From Thermogemmata fonticola (GTDB lineage: Bacteria; Planctomycetota; Planctomycetia; Gemmatales; Gemmataceae): DNA of 64,000 nucleotides. The stretch lies in assembly GCF_013694095.1 (NCBI RefSeq), contig NZ_JACEFB010000001.1, forward strand, positions 434,001 through 498,000. Reading direction: 5' to 3'. The notes beneath the pieces are model-generated. The model saw only the letters and a list, made by a program, of their open reading frames with translations, did no database searches and was not told where the DNA came from. Position 1 is the first letter of the stretch, and every line of letters begins with the position of its first letter. The position numbers and the translations under genes were made by a program. Positions 8,034-17,703 of this stretch are shown here, in pieces.

Positions 8034-8759
8034 TCAACGCGTGGCAGGACTGGATGCCGTCGTGGTCTGGCCCCCATCCTCCTGAGACTCTTCACCCCGC
8101 AGCATGTATCCCTCACCCCAGCGCGTCAGTATCAGCGGCGGATCGAAACCCTTGTCGATTTTGTTCCGCAGATAGCGGATGTAGACATCGACCACATTCG
8201 AGGTATTTTCGTCATATTCATCATACAGGTGTTCCCAGATCATGCTGCGCGTTACGACCTTGCCTTTGTGGTAGGCTAAGAACTCCAGCAGGGCATATTC
8301 TCGTGGCGTCAGGTGGATCGATTTGCCGGCCCGGCGTACTGTGCGGGAGGCCGTGTCAATCTCTAGATCATAACACCGCAGCACAGGGTCTTTCTGTTGG
8401 TGCTGCCGCCGAATCAGAGCACGGACCCGCGCGAGCAATTCCGCAAATTCAAACGGCTTGGTCAGATAGTCATCCGCCCCGGTGTCCAGCCCCGCCACTT
8501 TGTCGTGGGTGGTCGTTTTCGCGGTCAGCAGAAGCACGTGGGTGTCGATCCCCGCAGAACGCCAACGCTTGAGCAGAGTCAAACCGTCGATCTTAGGCAA
8601 CATAATGTCCAGAATGACCACATCATACGAGGTCGTCCGGCATTTGATGTCGCCTTCCTCGCCATCCATTGCCACATCGACGGCGAATCCTTCCTCCTCC
8701 AACCCTTGGCGGACCGCTTTGACAATGTGCGGACTATCTTCCACAAGCAGTATGCGCAC
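8034..8759 (-). CDS. OmpR-family response regulator
   Basis: A 241-residue DNA-binding regulator. Receiver domain: acidic pocket VEDSP at 6-10, phospho-acceptor in VVILDIMLPKIDG (Asp51), LLTAKTT and DDYLTKPFEFAEL with the conserved lysine. The C-terminal winged-helix domain (about 130-230) has LTPREYALLEFLAYHKGKVV and DVYIRYLRNKID, as in OmpR/PhoB. The start is taken as GTG at 8759 because GGAGAGG lies 9 bp upstream and the receiver fold begins at once (VRILLVED). A frame opening at 8870 would add an unrelated hydrophobic leader. It is upstream of, and surely co-transcribed with, the sensor kinase gene. Confidence 0.94.
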   Translation of the reverse strand: MRILLVEDSPHIVKAVRQGLEEEGFAVDVAMDGEEGDIKCRTTSYDVVILDIMLPKIDGLTLLKRWRSAGIDTHVLLLTAKTTTHDKVAGLDTGADDYLTKPFEFAELLARVRALIRRQHQQKDPVLRCYDLEIDTASRTVRRAGKSIHLTPREYALLEFLAYHKGKVVTRSMIWEHLYDEYDENTSNVVDVYIRYLRNKIDKGFDPPLILTRWGEGYMLRGEESQEDGGQTTTASSPATR

Positions 8760-9100
8760 GGCTCGGACCCTCTCCAGACTTGTCACCCACTTGTCCTCTC
8801 CCTTTACACGATAATCCAACCTCGATGAGGGGAATATGAGAATCGCAGCCAGCCATAACGCTGGGGGCAACTCTGCCAGAAACTGGACCGCTCAGCCTCT
8901 GGATAGCCTGCCTCACGAGGGAAATCGCCCCGCTTCGGCGGAAATCCGACCCTCCCCACAGGGTTCTCAGCCTAAAAACCTGGGAAATTAGCCCATCCAA
9001 CGAATCTGGACGATGGACGTGGAGAGAAATGGGCCGCCGTTCTGCCGTGCTCCAGCCTCGCAGAGAAGACTACCTTCAAACTGGGAAGGCAACGCGGAGT
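8760..9100. other. Intergenic region without a supported gene
   Basis: About 340 bp between the response regulator start and the end of ispG. Short frames exist but none shows a family resemblance or ribosome binding site. It should hold the promoter of the two-component operon, but I find no convincing -35/-10 pair, only scattered AT-rich hexamers near 8800-8840. Confidence 0.5.
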
Positions 9101-10282
9101 TCAGGTCGAAATCAAAGGCAAGCGGCGCCGACCCAGTCCCTCCACGTCCGTCTGTTTGGCCAGGCGATGCTGGTTTTCCTGTTCCCAACGGGCAATTTCT
9201 TCCATCAGGGCGTCCACAATTTCGGCTTCTTCCACCCGGCGGATGATTTCGCCGTTGCGGAAGATCATGCCTTTACCGTTACCGGCGGCGATGCCAATAT
9301 CCGCTTCGCGGGCCTCACCAGGGCCATTGACGACACATCCGAGAACGCTGATTTTGACCGGCAGGCGTTTGCCTTGCAGGCGCTTTTCCAGTTCGGCTAC
9401 GATTTTTTCCAGATCGATGGCCAATCGGCCGCAGGTCGGGCAAGCAATCAACTCGGGGCGGCGGACGCGCCGCTGCGTGGCTTGCAGGATATCGAAGGCG
9501 GCAGCAATCTCCGGTACTGGGTCCCCCAAGAGAGAGACGCGGATGGTATCGCCAATTCCATCGAGGAGCAACGGAGCCAGGCCAGCCGCCGATTTGGTCA
9601 CGGCATATGGTGGCTTCCCTGCTTCCGTGATGCCAATGTGGGTGGGATAGTCCGCTAACTGGGCATAGAGCCGATAAGCCTCTACGGCTACCAGCACGTC
9701 GCTGGATTTGAGCGAGACGACGATGTCATGATACCCCTCTTCCTCCGCCATTTCGATATAACGCAGGGCACTTTCCACCATCGCTGGCGGGCAAGGAAAG
9801 CCATATTTTTCGCATAAGTCTCGCTCCAGGCTTCCCGCGTTCACGCCAATGCGCATCGGAATGCCGCGGGACTTCGCCTTGCGGACCACCTGGCGGAAGC
9901 GCTCCGGTCCGCCGATGTTGCCGGGATTGATACGGATCTTATCGATGGGATGGTCCAACGCGGCCAATGCCATCTTGTAGTCGAAATGGATGTCGCAAAT
10001 GAGGGGAATGCCGATCCGCTCGCGAATCCGCGTCAAGGCGTGGGCATCTTCCGGCTTGGGGACTGTGACACGCACGAGTTCGCAGCCCGCCGCTTCCAAA
10101 GCCTGAATCTGCTGGACTGTCGCTTCAACATCATGCGTGTCGGTGGTCGTCATGGATTGAACGGCGATGGGATGATTCCCGCCGATGACCACGGAACCAA
10201 TCCGCACCTCGCGCGTCTTGTGGCGCGGTTTGCCAGGCAGGCGTGGTGCCTGTTCCAGGAGCGAATATTGGAATCGTCCCAT
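9101..10282 (-). CDS. ispG: 4-hydroxy-3-methylbut-2-enyl-diphosphate synthase IspG (GcpE)
   Basis: IspG carries out the penultimate step of the MEP isoprenoid pathway, converting MEcPP to HMBPP with a 4Fe-4S cluster. The 393-residue protein has the bacterial two-domain form: TIM-barrel part with GGNHPIAVQSMTTTDT, LVRVTVP, DIHFDYKMALAA, KIRINPGNIG and GVNAGSLE, then the iron-sulphur domain with ACPTCGR and LGCVVNGPGEA supplying the three cysteines and the glutamate ligand. It ends with a 15-20 residue basic tail. A GGGGAT lies before ATG. A perfect TATAAT -10 hexamer stands 45 bp upstream, so the gene is probably its own unit. Confidence 0.96.
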   Translation of the reverse strand: MGRFQYSLLEQAPRLPGKPRHKTREVRIGSVVIGGNHPIAVQSMTTTDTHDVEATVQQIQALEAAGCELVRVTVPKPEDAHALTRIRERIGIPLICDIHFDYKMALAALDHPIDKIRINPGNIGGPERFRQVVRKAKSRGIPMRIGVNAGSLERDLCEKYGFPCPPAMVESALRYIEMAEEEGYHDIVVSLKSSDVLVAVEAYRLYAQLADYPTHIGITEAGKPPYAVTKSAAGLAPLLLDGIGDTIRVSLLGDPVPEIAAAFDILQATQRRVRRPELIACPTCGRLAIDLEKIVAELEKRLQGKRLPVKISVLGCVVNGPGEAREADIGIAAGNGKGMIFRNGEIIRRVEEAEIVDALMEEIARWEQENQHRLAKQTDVEGLGRRRLPLIST

Positions 10283-10326
10283 GAGCGATCCCCGCTGAGG
10301 AGTCCGGACTTGTTCCCTTCAAACGC

Positions 10327-10332
10327 ATTATA
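10327..10332 (-). promoter_or_regulatory. -10 element upstream of ispG
   Basis: TATAAT on the minus strand, 45-50 bp before the ispG ATG, would give a leader of about 38 bases. No -35 hexamer at 16-18 bp; the position is instead occupied by a palindrome of two CGGCCG arms around six bases (10343-10360), which could be a regulator site. Confidence 0.4.
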
Positions 10333-10526
10333 GGAAATGCCACGGCCGCTCCGCCGGCCGTTCCAGGTAGTAGCAGAAAAGGTACGAGACGCAGCCGTTG
10401 GAAAAGAATACGCGCTTACAGGCATGCACGGGAAGACGACGGCAGGGGCTGGAACCTCTCCACGCAACTGAGGACAAGAGCATAATCGTAGCTGGCAGAG
10501 TATCCCAAACCGCCCGTGTGACGCCA

Positions 10527-12701
10527 TCAAGAGGTGGACCATTCCCAGAGGAGAATGCTGCCATCGGCTCCCGCCGCCGCTAGCCAGCGTTGGTCCGGAC
10601 TGAGGGCGACTCCCAGAATCGGAGCCGGCAGATTCTCCAGTAGCAGCACGCGGGTGAGCGACGAGAAATCCCAAACCGCGATCTTGCCTTGGTCCCCTCC
10701 GTAAATCAACCATTGGCCATCTCGACTCAGAGTCACACTGTGGACGCGCCCGACATCCCGGCCAATCACGGAGACTGGCTGGCCGCTGGTGATGTCCCAA
10801 ATACGCACGGTCTCATCCCAGCCGCCGGAGATTACCCAACGCTCATTGGGACTGAGGGCGACGCAGCAAACGCGGCCCGTATGGCCCTCCAGCCGATGGA
10901 CTTGGCGCTGGCTGGCGATTTCCCAAACCCGCACTGTCTGGTCGCTCCCGCCCGATAACAAATGGCGGCCATCGGCAGTGGTCGCAACACCCCAGATTTC
11001 CCCCTTATGTCCCGTCAAAGCGGCTACGAGCTGCCCTGTGCTGCTTTCCCAGATTTTGATCAAGCCATCTTCCCCCGCGGAGACCAGCCATCGGGTCTGT
11101 CCCAGGAACGAGACGTGGTTGACCCAAGCGGTATGAGCCTGGAACAGAAGATTGCACTGCCAATCGATGGTATCCCAGCCCTGGATCGTACCCTTCGAGC
11201 CGCTGCCCACCAGGCAGAGGCTGTCGTGACTAAACGCCAAGCTTGTAGCGATGAAACCGGAGGTGTCGACGTGGCGGAGCATTCGGCCGCTACCGGGATC
11301 CCAAAGGCGAATGATGCCATCAGCACCGACGGAAGCTAGCGCGGAACTCGCGGGGCTGAAGGTCAGCGCGTAAACTTTGCCCTTATGACCCAAGAGCGTC
11401 CGCCTCAGCCGGACTGTCACCCTGGCATGAGTATTCGCCTGAGGAGACGAAACAACGGGGGGTGATCCGGGAGGACTCCCGGAACCGGCGGAAGCGGCAG
11501 AAGGTGTCGTAGTCAAGAGGGGCGGTGAAGCCGAGGGCGAAGAGGCCGACGCAGAAGCAGTCGGATCTTGAAGGGGGCGAAGGGCGGCCAGCGGTGTGTT
11601 CAAATGATATGGGGATGACGATAGGTGGTACGGCGATGCCGAGGAAGATACAACCGATGCGGAGGAGGAAAGCACCTCCCGAGAGGATCCCAAAGCAGAT
11701 TTATCTGTGCGGGTGAAGTTATTGAAGTTAAGGACTCTCTCGATTAAGTGAAGTTGGTGCGGTTCCAGAGGTAAGACCTCCGGCTCGGCTAATGGTTGGG
11801 GATAACGGACAACCCTGGATAAGGGTAAGACCTGATCCACATACGTGTACAAGGATAAAACCAGATGGCCAATCAGATGCCGGAGTTTATCATCGGAGCC
11901 ACGCCAAAGCAGTTGGAATAAGGGAGAAAGTTCCGGCTGCTGGTAATCCTTTTCGGTAAAGAGAATGTTTTCCCCGTTGTTGTATTCCCGCCACAACTGC
12001 GGATTCCAGCGGAGGGCACATAACCCCGTGTAAATGGCAAGCAGGGAGAAGTGGTCGGCCAAAGGACCATAGTATTTGGGACGGCCCGGATGCTGGTAAT
12101 TCCGGTGCCCATACTCCGACGGAATCACTTTCTTCAATGCCGGGACCCACAACCCATCATAATCGACTAGACGAAGAACATACCCTGTTTTTCCTTTATC
12201 TTGATAATTTGCAATTATGATATTTCCATGCTGAAGATCGCCATGAGCAATATGCTTTTTCCTCATATCGACACTGGCGGCATACAATGAATACATGATG
12301 GCTTCGATATAACGTTTTCTCTCCAGAAAACGATCGATGAAATCTCGCAGTGTCAAACCGTTGACCCACTGCATCTTGACGATTGGATACCAGGTTCCCC
12401 GCACTCGGATGCCCTGTTGATGGTAATGAAACGGCAAGAGGAAGCGGCAATGGCGCTGCCGCAAGTGTTCTGATACGGCATGATAGCGTTGCTGCAAATT
12501 GGGAATGTCCCGCGTGAAGCATTTGACCGCCCAGTCCCCTGATGGTGTGGTGACACGAAAGACGATGGCAAAGTTGCCCGTGCACGCTAGCGGTAATCCG
12601 TGGGAATTCGTCACCACTTCCCCAGCTTGCAAGTCGGGGTCGTTGAAGCAATTCCGCGGGTTCTGCACCGTTTCAAAGTATGCCAGATTATCGGGAAGCA
12701 T
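10527..12701 (-). CDS. Kinase-like domain fused to seven WD40 repeats
   Basis: A 724-residue fusion. Residues 1-300 are a protein-kinase fold: GNFAIVFRV (glycine-loop remnant), WAVKCF (VAIK lysine), HGDLQHGN near 165 (catalytic loop with Asp but no HRD), VDYDG near 190 in place of DFG. Residues 340-430 are a Ser/Pro/Ala linker. From about 435 to the end there are seven WD40 blades, each beginning like LLGHKGKVYALTFS or ALTGHKGEIWGVATT, enough for one propeller. No signal peptide or membrane helix, so it is cytoplasmic. Kinase-WD40 fusions are common in planctomycetes; the altered motifs leave open whether this one phosphorylates. Its targets are unknown. Confidence 0.85.
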   Translation of the reverse strand: MLPDNLAYFETVQNPRNCFNDPDLQAGEVVTNSHGLPLACTGNFAIVFRVTTPSGDWAVKCFTRDIPNLQQRYHAVSEHLRQRHCRFLLPFHYHQQGIRVRGTWYPIVKMQWVNGLTLRDFIDRFLERKRYIEAIMYSLYAASVDMRKKHIAHGDLQHGNIIIANYQDKGKTGYVLRLVDYDGLWVPALKKVIPSEYGHRNYQHPGRPKYYGPLADHFSLLAIYTGLCALRWNPQLWREYNNGENILFTEKDYQQPELSPLFQLLWRGSDDKLRHLIGHLVLSLYTYVDQVLPLSRVVRYPQPLAEPEVLPLEPHQLHLIERVLNFNNFTRTDKSALGSSREVLSSSASVVSSSASPYHLSSSPYHLNTPLAALRPLQDPTASASASSPSASPPLLTTTPSAASAGSGSPPGSPPVVSSPQANTHARVTVRLRRTLLGHKGKVYALTFSPASSALASVGADGIIRLWDPGSGRMLRHVDTSGFIATSLAFSHDSLCLVGSGSKGTIQGWDTIDWQCNLLFQAHTAWVNHVSFLGQTRWLVSAGEDGLIKIWESSTGQLVAALTGHKGEIWGVATTADGRHLLSGGSDQTVRVWEIASQRQVHRLEGHTGRVCCVALSPNERWVISGGWDETVRIWDITSGQPVSVIGRDVGRVHSVTLSRDGQWLIYGGDQGKIAVWDFSSLTRVLLLENLPAPILGVALSPDQRWLAAAGADGSILLWEWSTS

Positions 12702-12872
12702 CGAGTTTCACTCGAAAACCTTAAGTTGGGATGCCAGCGCACATAACGCATTTTACTCCGTATTTTGCCTCTCACAATGCAGCAGAGGGCATACAGCGCG
12801 AAATCATCTCGCAGGAAAAGCCGGTTCGGATGGGGAAACGCTCAAAGAGGATTGGGGCGGGAAGAGGAGGGA

Positions 12873-14045
12873 TCAGGCGGCGCGACGCTCTTCCTTTTTG
12901 AGCCAGCTTTGCATGGCGTGCAACTCTTTCTCCCATTCACGGGTAAGCCGCCGTTGGACGAAGGCATCGTAGAGCAAGTCCAAGCTCTCCACCAGGTGGC
13001 GGAGTTGCGTCACGCGTTCTTGGCGCATCTGCTGCGGATCGGTGATGTCGTCGGGCAACGGAGGCAAGCGGATCGCGGACAGGGCGAGATTTTCGGCATG
13101 CAAGGTGAGTTCGTACTGTTCCTGGTGGCGGACAAGGGTCAACCCCAGCTTTCGGGGGAGTTTCCCGGCTTGTACGGCCCGGCGGGCTTCGGGTAATCGC
13201 GTCGGCGCATCGCTGCGGATCGTTTCCAGTCCTGTTTGTCCCCGCGGGCATTCGAGGGTCAATGTCTGCGAGGGGAACACCGCTAACTCGGAGCGGTCCG
13301 CTAAGGTGATGGTGTCGCCGCGGGTGTCGGTGTAGAACCAGAGCCAGAGGAGGAATTCATTTCCCAGGAAGTCGCGGTTGCGTTCATCGACGATCCAGGC
13401 CAGCGAGGCCGGCGTGATTCCGGGAACAAAGGGACTGGGAGCGGAGTCGTCCACTTGCCGAGTACGGGCATGGACCTCCGCCAAATGGTAGGCACGCCGT
13501 CCCGCTGTCATGCATTCCAGGGTCAGGTCGAAGGTTTGGGCCAGCAAGCCGGCCATGCGGTCGATCGCCGTGGCGGCTGTCGAGGAGAACCAGATCTCAT
13601 TGCTCAGTCGTTCCCAAAGCAGCGGGTAGCACTTGCGCTTGCGGAAGCGTCCATCCCTGGCTTCCTCCTCGAGACGAGCACGGGCGGCCTCTTTGGCCTC
13701 GCGCTTCTGCCGCAAGCTGGGGAAACCACTGGGGTTATTGCGGCTCAAGGCCAGCAATTCGATGGCGGTGTAGGCGCGCAACAAGTCGGGAGGAAGGCGG
13801 TCGGTATCCACACGCAGATCGAACACCAGAGCGTCGTTGACGATGTTTTTCGCCGGCTGAAAGTCCGTATCCAAAACATGTTCCCCGGCGGTCCACCCGA
13901 TTTCGATTCCATCGGCGGAAGCCACACGTTGACGGCCAGCCGCATGGGCAGCCAGCCGTTGCAAATGTTCCTCCCCGAAGATCTGCGGCGGTGCATTTAG
14001 CACTCGGAAGCGGATAAAGGCCGCCCGACCGGAAAAGAAACCCAT
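12873..14045 (-). CDS. RdgC-like protein (tentative), conserved hypothetical
   Basis: A 390-residue soluble protein. Features that recall the recombination-associated nuclease/DNA-ring protein RdgC are the N-terminal FFSGRAAFIRFRV, a charged helix followed by LSNEIWFSSTAATAIDRM, the tract NEFLLWLWFYTDTRGDTITL near 230-250, and a C-terminal pattern of basic strands ending in a long Arg/Glu-rich helix. RdgC binds DNA as a ring and modulates RecA. I recognise the layout, not strong motifs, so the name is provisional. AGGAGG lies about 8 bp before the ATG. The minus-strand neighbours (the downstream WD40-kinase and the upstream small gene) give no functional hint. Confidence 0.5.
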   Translation of the reverse strand: MGFFSGRAAFIRFRVLNAPPQIFGEEHLQRLAAHAAGRQRVASADGIEIGWTAGEHVLDTDFQPAKNIVNDALVFDLRVDTDRLPPDLLRAYTAIELLALSRNNPSGFPSLRQKREAKEAARARLEEEARDGRFRKRKCYPLLWERLSNEIWFSSTAATAIDRMAGLLAQTFDLTLECMTAGRRAYHLAEVHARTRQVDDSAPSPFVPGITPASLAWIVDERNRDFLGNEFLLWLWFYTDTRGDTITLADRSELAVFPSQTLTLECPRGQTGLETIRSDAPTRLPEARRAVQAGKLPRKLGLTLVRHQEQYELTLHAENLALSAIRLPPLPDDITDPQQMRQERVTQLRHLVESLDLLYDAFVQRRLTREWEKELHAMQSWLKKEERRAA

Positions 14046-14278
14046 GCGCCCTTTCCTCCTCGATTTTCTCCGCGGCCAGACGAAGGTCGGGACTCCCCGC
14101 GCTGTTCTTGACCGTGAGGCCGTACTTCCTGGCGGAGGGCTAGGGATTATGTCGTCTCAAGAGGCGGGTCAGGTTTGGCAAAAGACGATCCACGGGAAGG
14201 GCAAAAGCAAGCGCCGCTCACTTGGACCGACCGGCAGGGGTCCACCTAAGCTGAACACATACTTATCAGAGGGATAAT

Positions 14279-14470
14279 TCAGGTGACGAGGATGGGTTCA
14301 TTCACTTCGTCATCTTTGCGGCGCATTTCTTCGAGGATGATGGGATGCCAATTCGGGTCCCGCTGCTGAGGTGGAACGTAATTTTCCCGTGCCCAACGCC
14401 GCAGGCGCAATTCCTCGATCAGATCCACATCAGCCGACGAGGCGGGGGGAGAGGTGGTGCTGGAGATCAT
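14279..14470 (-). CDS. Small acidic hypothetical protein (63 aa)
   Basis: A 63-residue protein with a Ser/Thr/Pro start and a compact charged core: LIEELRLRRWARENYVPP, then RDPNWHPIILEEMRRKDDE. The spacing of Trp, Tyr and Pro suggests a real, conserved small protein, of a type I have seen in planctomycete genomes, but no function is known to me. AAGGG lies 8 bp before the ATG at 14470. A longer frame opens at a GTG at 14494 without better signals. It lies between the HtrA and RdgC-like genes on the same strand. Confidence 0.55.
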   Translation of the reverse strand: MISSTTSPPASSADVDLIEELRLRRWARENYVPPQQRDPNWHPIILEEMRRKDDEVNEPILVT

Positions 14471-14645
14471 GGCTACACCCTTCGCTAGCGACACTGCCGG
14501 GACTCATGACCTGGGAGACTATGCCGTAGCACCCGATGTAACTCTAGCGGTACAAAAGGGATCGGCAAGGGGACGGGCGCTAGATGAAGGAGAAAAGGGG
14601 CGTACAGGTTCGTGTTGCATCTTGGGGTTTTCTATGGGCGTCCGT

Positions 14646-15878
14646 TCAGGTTCCCCCCACGATCACTTCGACCTCGAAAGTGCGTTCCCCCCGCTCCACC
14701 GTGAGGCGGGCTATGCTGCCGGGCTTGAGGCTGCGCAAGAGACGCTCGTAATCTTCGATGTTATCTACGGGTTGACCATTGATGGCCAGAATCAGGTCGC
14801 CGGGTTCGAGCAAGCCGGTGCGGGGATTGCGGCGAATACCCCGTAGGCCGGCGCGATCCGCCGGTCCATCGGGAATGACTTGAGCAATCATGACACCTCG
14901 GTCGAATCCCGCTTGACGCAAGCGACGCTGATCGTACAGCTTGATACCCAGGTCCGGACGGAGAAGCCGGCCGGTGCGGATCAGTTGCGTCACCACTTCG
15001 TTGACGGTATCCGAAGGAATGGCGAAACCGATGCCAACATTGCCGCCGTGCTGACTCGGCGTCGTAATAGCAGTGTTGACTCCGATGAGCCGCCCGAAAC
15101 GATCCAACAGCGGCCCGCCAGAGTTGCCCGGATTGATCGCCGCGCTGTGCTGAATCACACCGGGAATCGGCGTCCCGGCGGGAGAATCGATGACCCGGCC
15201 CAGGGCGGAGATGATCCCTTTGGTCATCGTTAGGCTTAGCCCAAAGGGGTTGCCAATGGCGAAGGCTTTGTAACCCACTTGCAGATCCTCCGAGGAGGTC
15301 AGCTCGATCTTGCGGATTTTGCTTCGGGGTGGAAAGTCGTGCGGCGCGAATTGGATCACCGCCAAGTCGTAATCTGGGGCCACTCCAACGATGACAGCGT
15401 CGTAGGCGGAGCGGTCGGCCAGCACAACACGCAGAGCCAAGTGGGGTTGGCTGTATGCCTCGGCTACCACGTGGAAGTTGGTCACCATCCGGCCCTCGTC
15501 ATCCCACATGAACCCTGAACCGGTACCGGCCTTAAACTCAAAGATGCGATCATCCCACGGTGCCCGCTTGACTTTAGCCACAGTATCGACGTTGACTACC
15601 GAGGGCGAAACCTTCTTGAACAGCTCGACCGCTTCCTGTTCTTCAGCATCCAGACCCTCGCGGGGAGTCACCTGCCGCGGCTGCGCTTGGGGATTGAGCA
15701 GCGGCGGCGTGGGAACCGCCCAGCGATAGAGACGCATCCCTACCCAAAAGAACAGCCCGGCGAGGAAAAGCAGCACCAGCAAAAACGTCAGCCAGGCGCT
15801 GGGGGGCAAACCCGAAGTCGAAACGGGCCGGCGTCCTCCAGGCCAACCGGGCCCCTGATCATTTCCCAAACTCATCAT
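14646..15878 (-). CDS. HtrA/DegP-type serine protease with one PDZ domain
   Basis: Envelope protease for misfolded proteins. Residues about 30-53 form a single membrane helix (LTFLLVLLFLAGLFFWVGM) that anchors the protein with the protease outside. The trypsin-like domain has the full triad: His in TNFHVVAEA, Asp in PDYDLAVIQF, Ser in INPGNSGGPLLD. One PDZ domain follows (LGIKLYDQ to the C-terminus, with GDLILAINGQPVDN). Length 410 residues. The ATG at 15878 is preceded by AAGGAG at 8 bp, which argues against a longer frame from 15923. It shares strand with the sdh cluster and the 168-residue gene upstream. Confidence 0.93.
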   Translation of the reverse strand: MMSLGNDQGPGWPGGRRPVSTSGLPPSAWLTFLLVLLFLAGLFFWVGMRLYRWAVPTPPLLNPQAQPRQVTPREGLDAEEQEAVELFKKVSPSVVNVDTVAKVKRAPWDDRIFEFKAGTGSGFMWDDEGRMVTNFHVVAEAYSQPHLALRVVLADRSAYDAVIVGVAPDYDLAVIQFAPHDFPPRSKIRKIELTSSEDLQVGYKAFAIGNPFGLSLTMTKGIISALGRVIDSPAGTPIPGVIQHSAAINPGNSGGPLLDRFGRLIGVNTAITTPSQHGGNVGIGFAIPSDTVNEVVTQLIRTGRLLRPDLGIKLYDQRRLRQAGFDRGVMIAQVIPDGPADRAGLRGIRRNPRTGLLEPGDLILAINGQPVDNIEDYERLLRSLKPGSIARLTVERGERTFEVEVIVGGT

Positions 15879-16147
15879 GACCTCGTCTCCTTCCTCGAAG
15901 GTCCTCCCTATTCGGATTCCCACGCGGCAGAGCCACTCCTATCGTCGACTCATCGCCGTCACAGTAGGGATAGATGGCACAGTCACTATATCATCCCAGC
16001 TCGAACTTGCTGATAGTGGAATGGTTGCAGCCCAAATTTTCGATACCGCACCTGCGGGGATTGATTTTCCTCCTTGCCCTCCGCCGCTGCTGGAGGGATG
16101 AAAGTGGGAGGGGATCCAAAACCAGTGGTACCGCTCGTTGAGGAGAA

Positions 16148-16654
16148 TCAATCTTCGAGGCTATAGGTCGCTTCCGCCGTTTCGGGAGGTGGGGCGAGGT
16201 CGGGATGGGCCAGCAACATGCGGACGCAGGTGTTCCACCGAAGGATAGCGTCGTCATTCTGCTGAGGACGGAGAGCCTCCGCCGTTTCGTAATGTTCCAT
16301 AGCCTGCCGAAAACAAGCATACGCATGTTGAGAGCTATGAGGTTTATCTGAGCGCAGCCACGCCAGGCCTTCTCGTTCGGCAATCAAGCCGGCATAATAG
16401 GCCCGCTCATAGGGGCCTTGGAGTCGACTGAGCAATTCTCGGGCTTGGCGCGGGGAGGGAGGACGCGGTTCCTGAAAGCGGTCGGTAATCGCCAAGATCA
16501 AGGTGATCAGGGCTTCCTGATGATCCGGGTCAATCGCCAGAATGTCTTCGCAAATACTTTGCGCTAATTCCGGTTGGTTGAGGAGACGATAGCGTTCGGC
16601 TTTCTCCAGGGCGGCAGGGATGGCTTCGGGCCGTAAGCGTTTGAGAGTCCACAT
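16148..16654 (-). CDS. Hypothetical TPR-like helical protein (168 aa)
   Basis: Soluble, all-helical 168-residue protein. Residues 12-50 (ALEKAERYRLLNQPELAQ, CEDILAIDPDHQEAL) have the spacing of a tetratricopeptide repeat, and a second helical pair at 110-140 (AYACFRQAMEHYETAEAL) resembles another. TPR units mediate protein contacts. It follows sdhB by 66 bp on the same strand and precedes htrA, so it may belong to the sdh transcript, but a link to succinate dehydrogenase is not shown. I cannot name it further. Confidence 0.65.
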   Translation of the reverse strand: MWTLKRLRPEAIPAALEKAERYRLLNQPELAQSICEDILAIDPDHQEALITLILAITDRFQEPRPPSPRQARELLSRLQGPYERAYYAGLIAEREGLAWLRSDKPHSSQHAYACFRQAMEHYETAEALRPQQNDDAILRWNTCVRMLLAHPDLAPPPETAEATYSLED

Positions 16655-16720
16655 GAGTGAACCTCCACGAGGATGAAATCCAACCGCCGGCCTTCTGGGG
16701 CTTCCAGAGTAACCGCAGGA

Positions 16721-17542
16721 TCAGGACGAAGATGCCGGAACGGAAGAAGCGGAAGCGGGTGGCGCGGCCGGCGAGGGGGAATCCGCTGTCCCACTCCGGC
16801 GGGGGCGGAATACCAGTTGGATCAACTTGACAACCGGATCGTAAAACTCGTCGACGACACGTTCTTTGAGCGGAATGATGGCATTATCCGTGATCGTAAT
16901 CTGTTCTGGGCAAACCTTGGTACAGCATTTCGTGATGTTGCAATAGCCGATGTGGAACTCGCGTTTGAGGGCGGCGATGCGATCGGCAGTGTCGAGGGGG
17001 TGCATCTCCAGAGCGGCAGTGTGGACCAGAAATCTCGGCCCGATGAATTCCTCATGTTTGTGATGTTCGCGCAAGACATGGCAGACATCTTGGCAGAGAA
17101 AACACTCGATGCATTTGCGGAACTCCTGGACGCGGTCCACATCTTCTTGGCTCATGCGCCACGTGCCATCGGGGGCATCCGGCGGCCGCGGGCGGAAGGG
17201 AGTAATCCGCTTTTTCACCTCGTAGTTCCAGGAAACATCCGTGACGAGGTCCTTCACATGGGGGAAGGTTTGCATCGGTTCGACGATGATCGGTTCGCCG
17301 GGGGGAAAGTCGCTGAGCCGGGTCATGCACATGAGCCGCGGCATGCCGTTGACCTCGGCGGCGCAGGACCCGCATTTGCCCGCTTTGCAATTCCAGCGGC
17401 AGGCCAGGTCCGTCGCTTGCGTCGCTTGAATCTGGTGGATGGCATCCAGAACGACCATCCCTTCCCCGACTTCCACGGTATAATCCCGGAACTGGCCTTG
17501 CCCCCGTTCTCCGCGCCAGATGCGAAACAGCGCTTGCGGCAT
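16721..17542 (-). CDS. sdhB: Succinate dehydrogenase iron-sulfur subunit
   Basis: Carries electrons from the flavoprotein to the membrane quinone. Cysteine sets: 2Fe-2S in ACRWNCKAGKCGSCA with the fourth Cys in RLMCMT; a second cluster in CIECFLCQDVC; a third in CNITKCCTKVCPEQI. All three clusters of the family are thus accounted for. The tail after 250 is a Pro/Ala/Ser-rich extension of about 20 residues. GGGAGGA stands before ATG 17542 (MPQALFRIW); a longer frame from 17617 lacks such a site. Order on the transcript is membrane subunit, SdhA, SdhB. Confidence 0.94.
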   Translation of the reverse strand: MPQALFRIWRGERGQGQFRDYTVEVGEGMVVLDAIHQIQATQATDLACRWNCKAGKCGSCAAEVNGMPRLMCMTRLSDFPPGEPIIVEPMQTFPHVKDLVTDVSWNYEVKKRITPFRPRPPDAPDGTWRMSQEDVDRVQEFRKCIECFLCQDVCHVLREHHKHEEFIGPRFLVHTAALEMHPLDTADRIAALKREFHIGYCNITKCCTKVCPEQITITDNAIIPLKERVVDEFYDPVVKLIQLVFRPRRSGTADSPSPAAPPASASSVPASSS

Positions 17543-17703
17543 CAGACGATTCCTCCCTAGATGCGGTAATTGCAACCTGCAGGGCCGACCGTGCCAGCGG
17601 CTGGCGACCTGCCCCAACTTTCAACAATGATTCTCCCGCGTCGTTCCCCCTTCGCGTATCGTAGCAATCCCCGGTGTTAGCGCCCGATCTCCCAGATCGG
17701 ACA

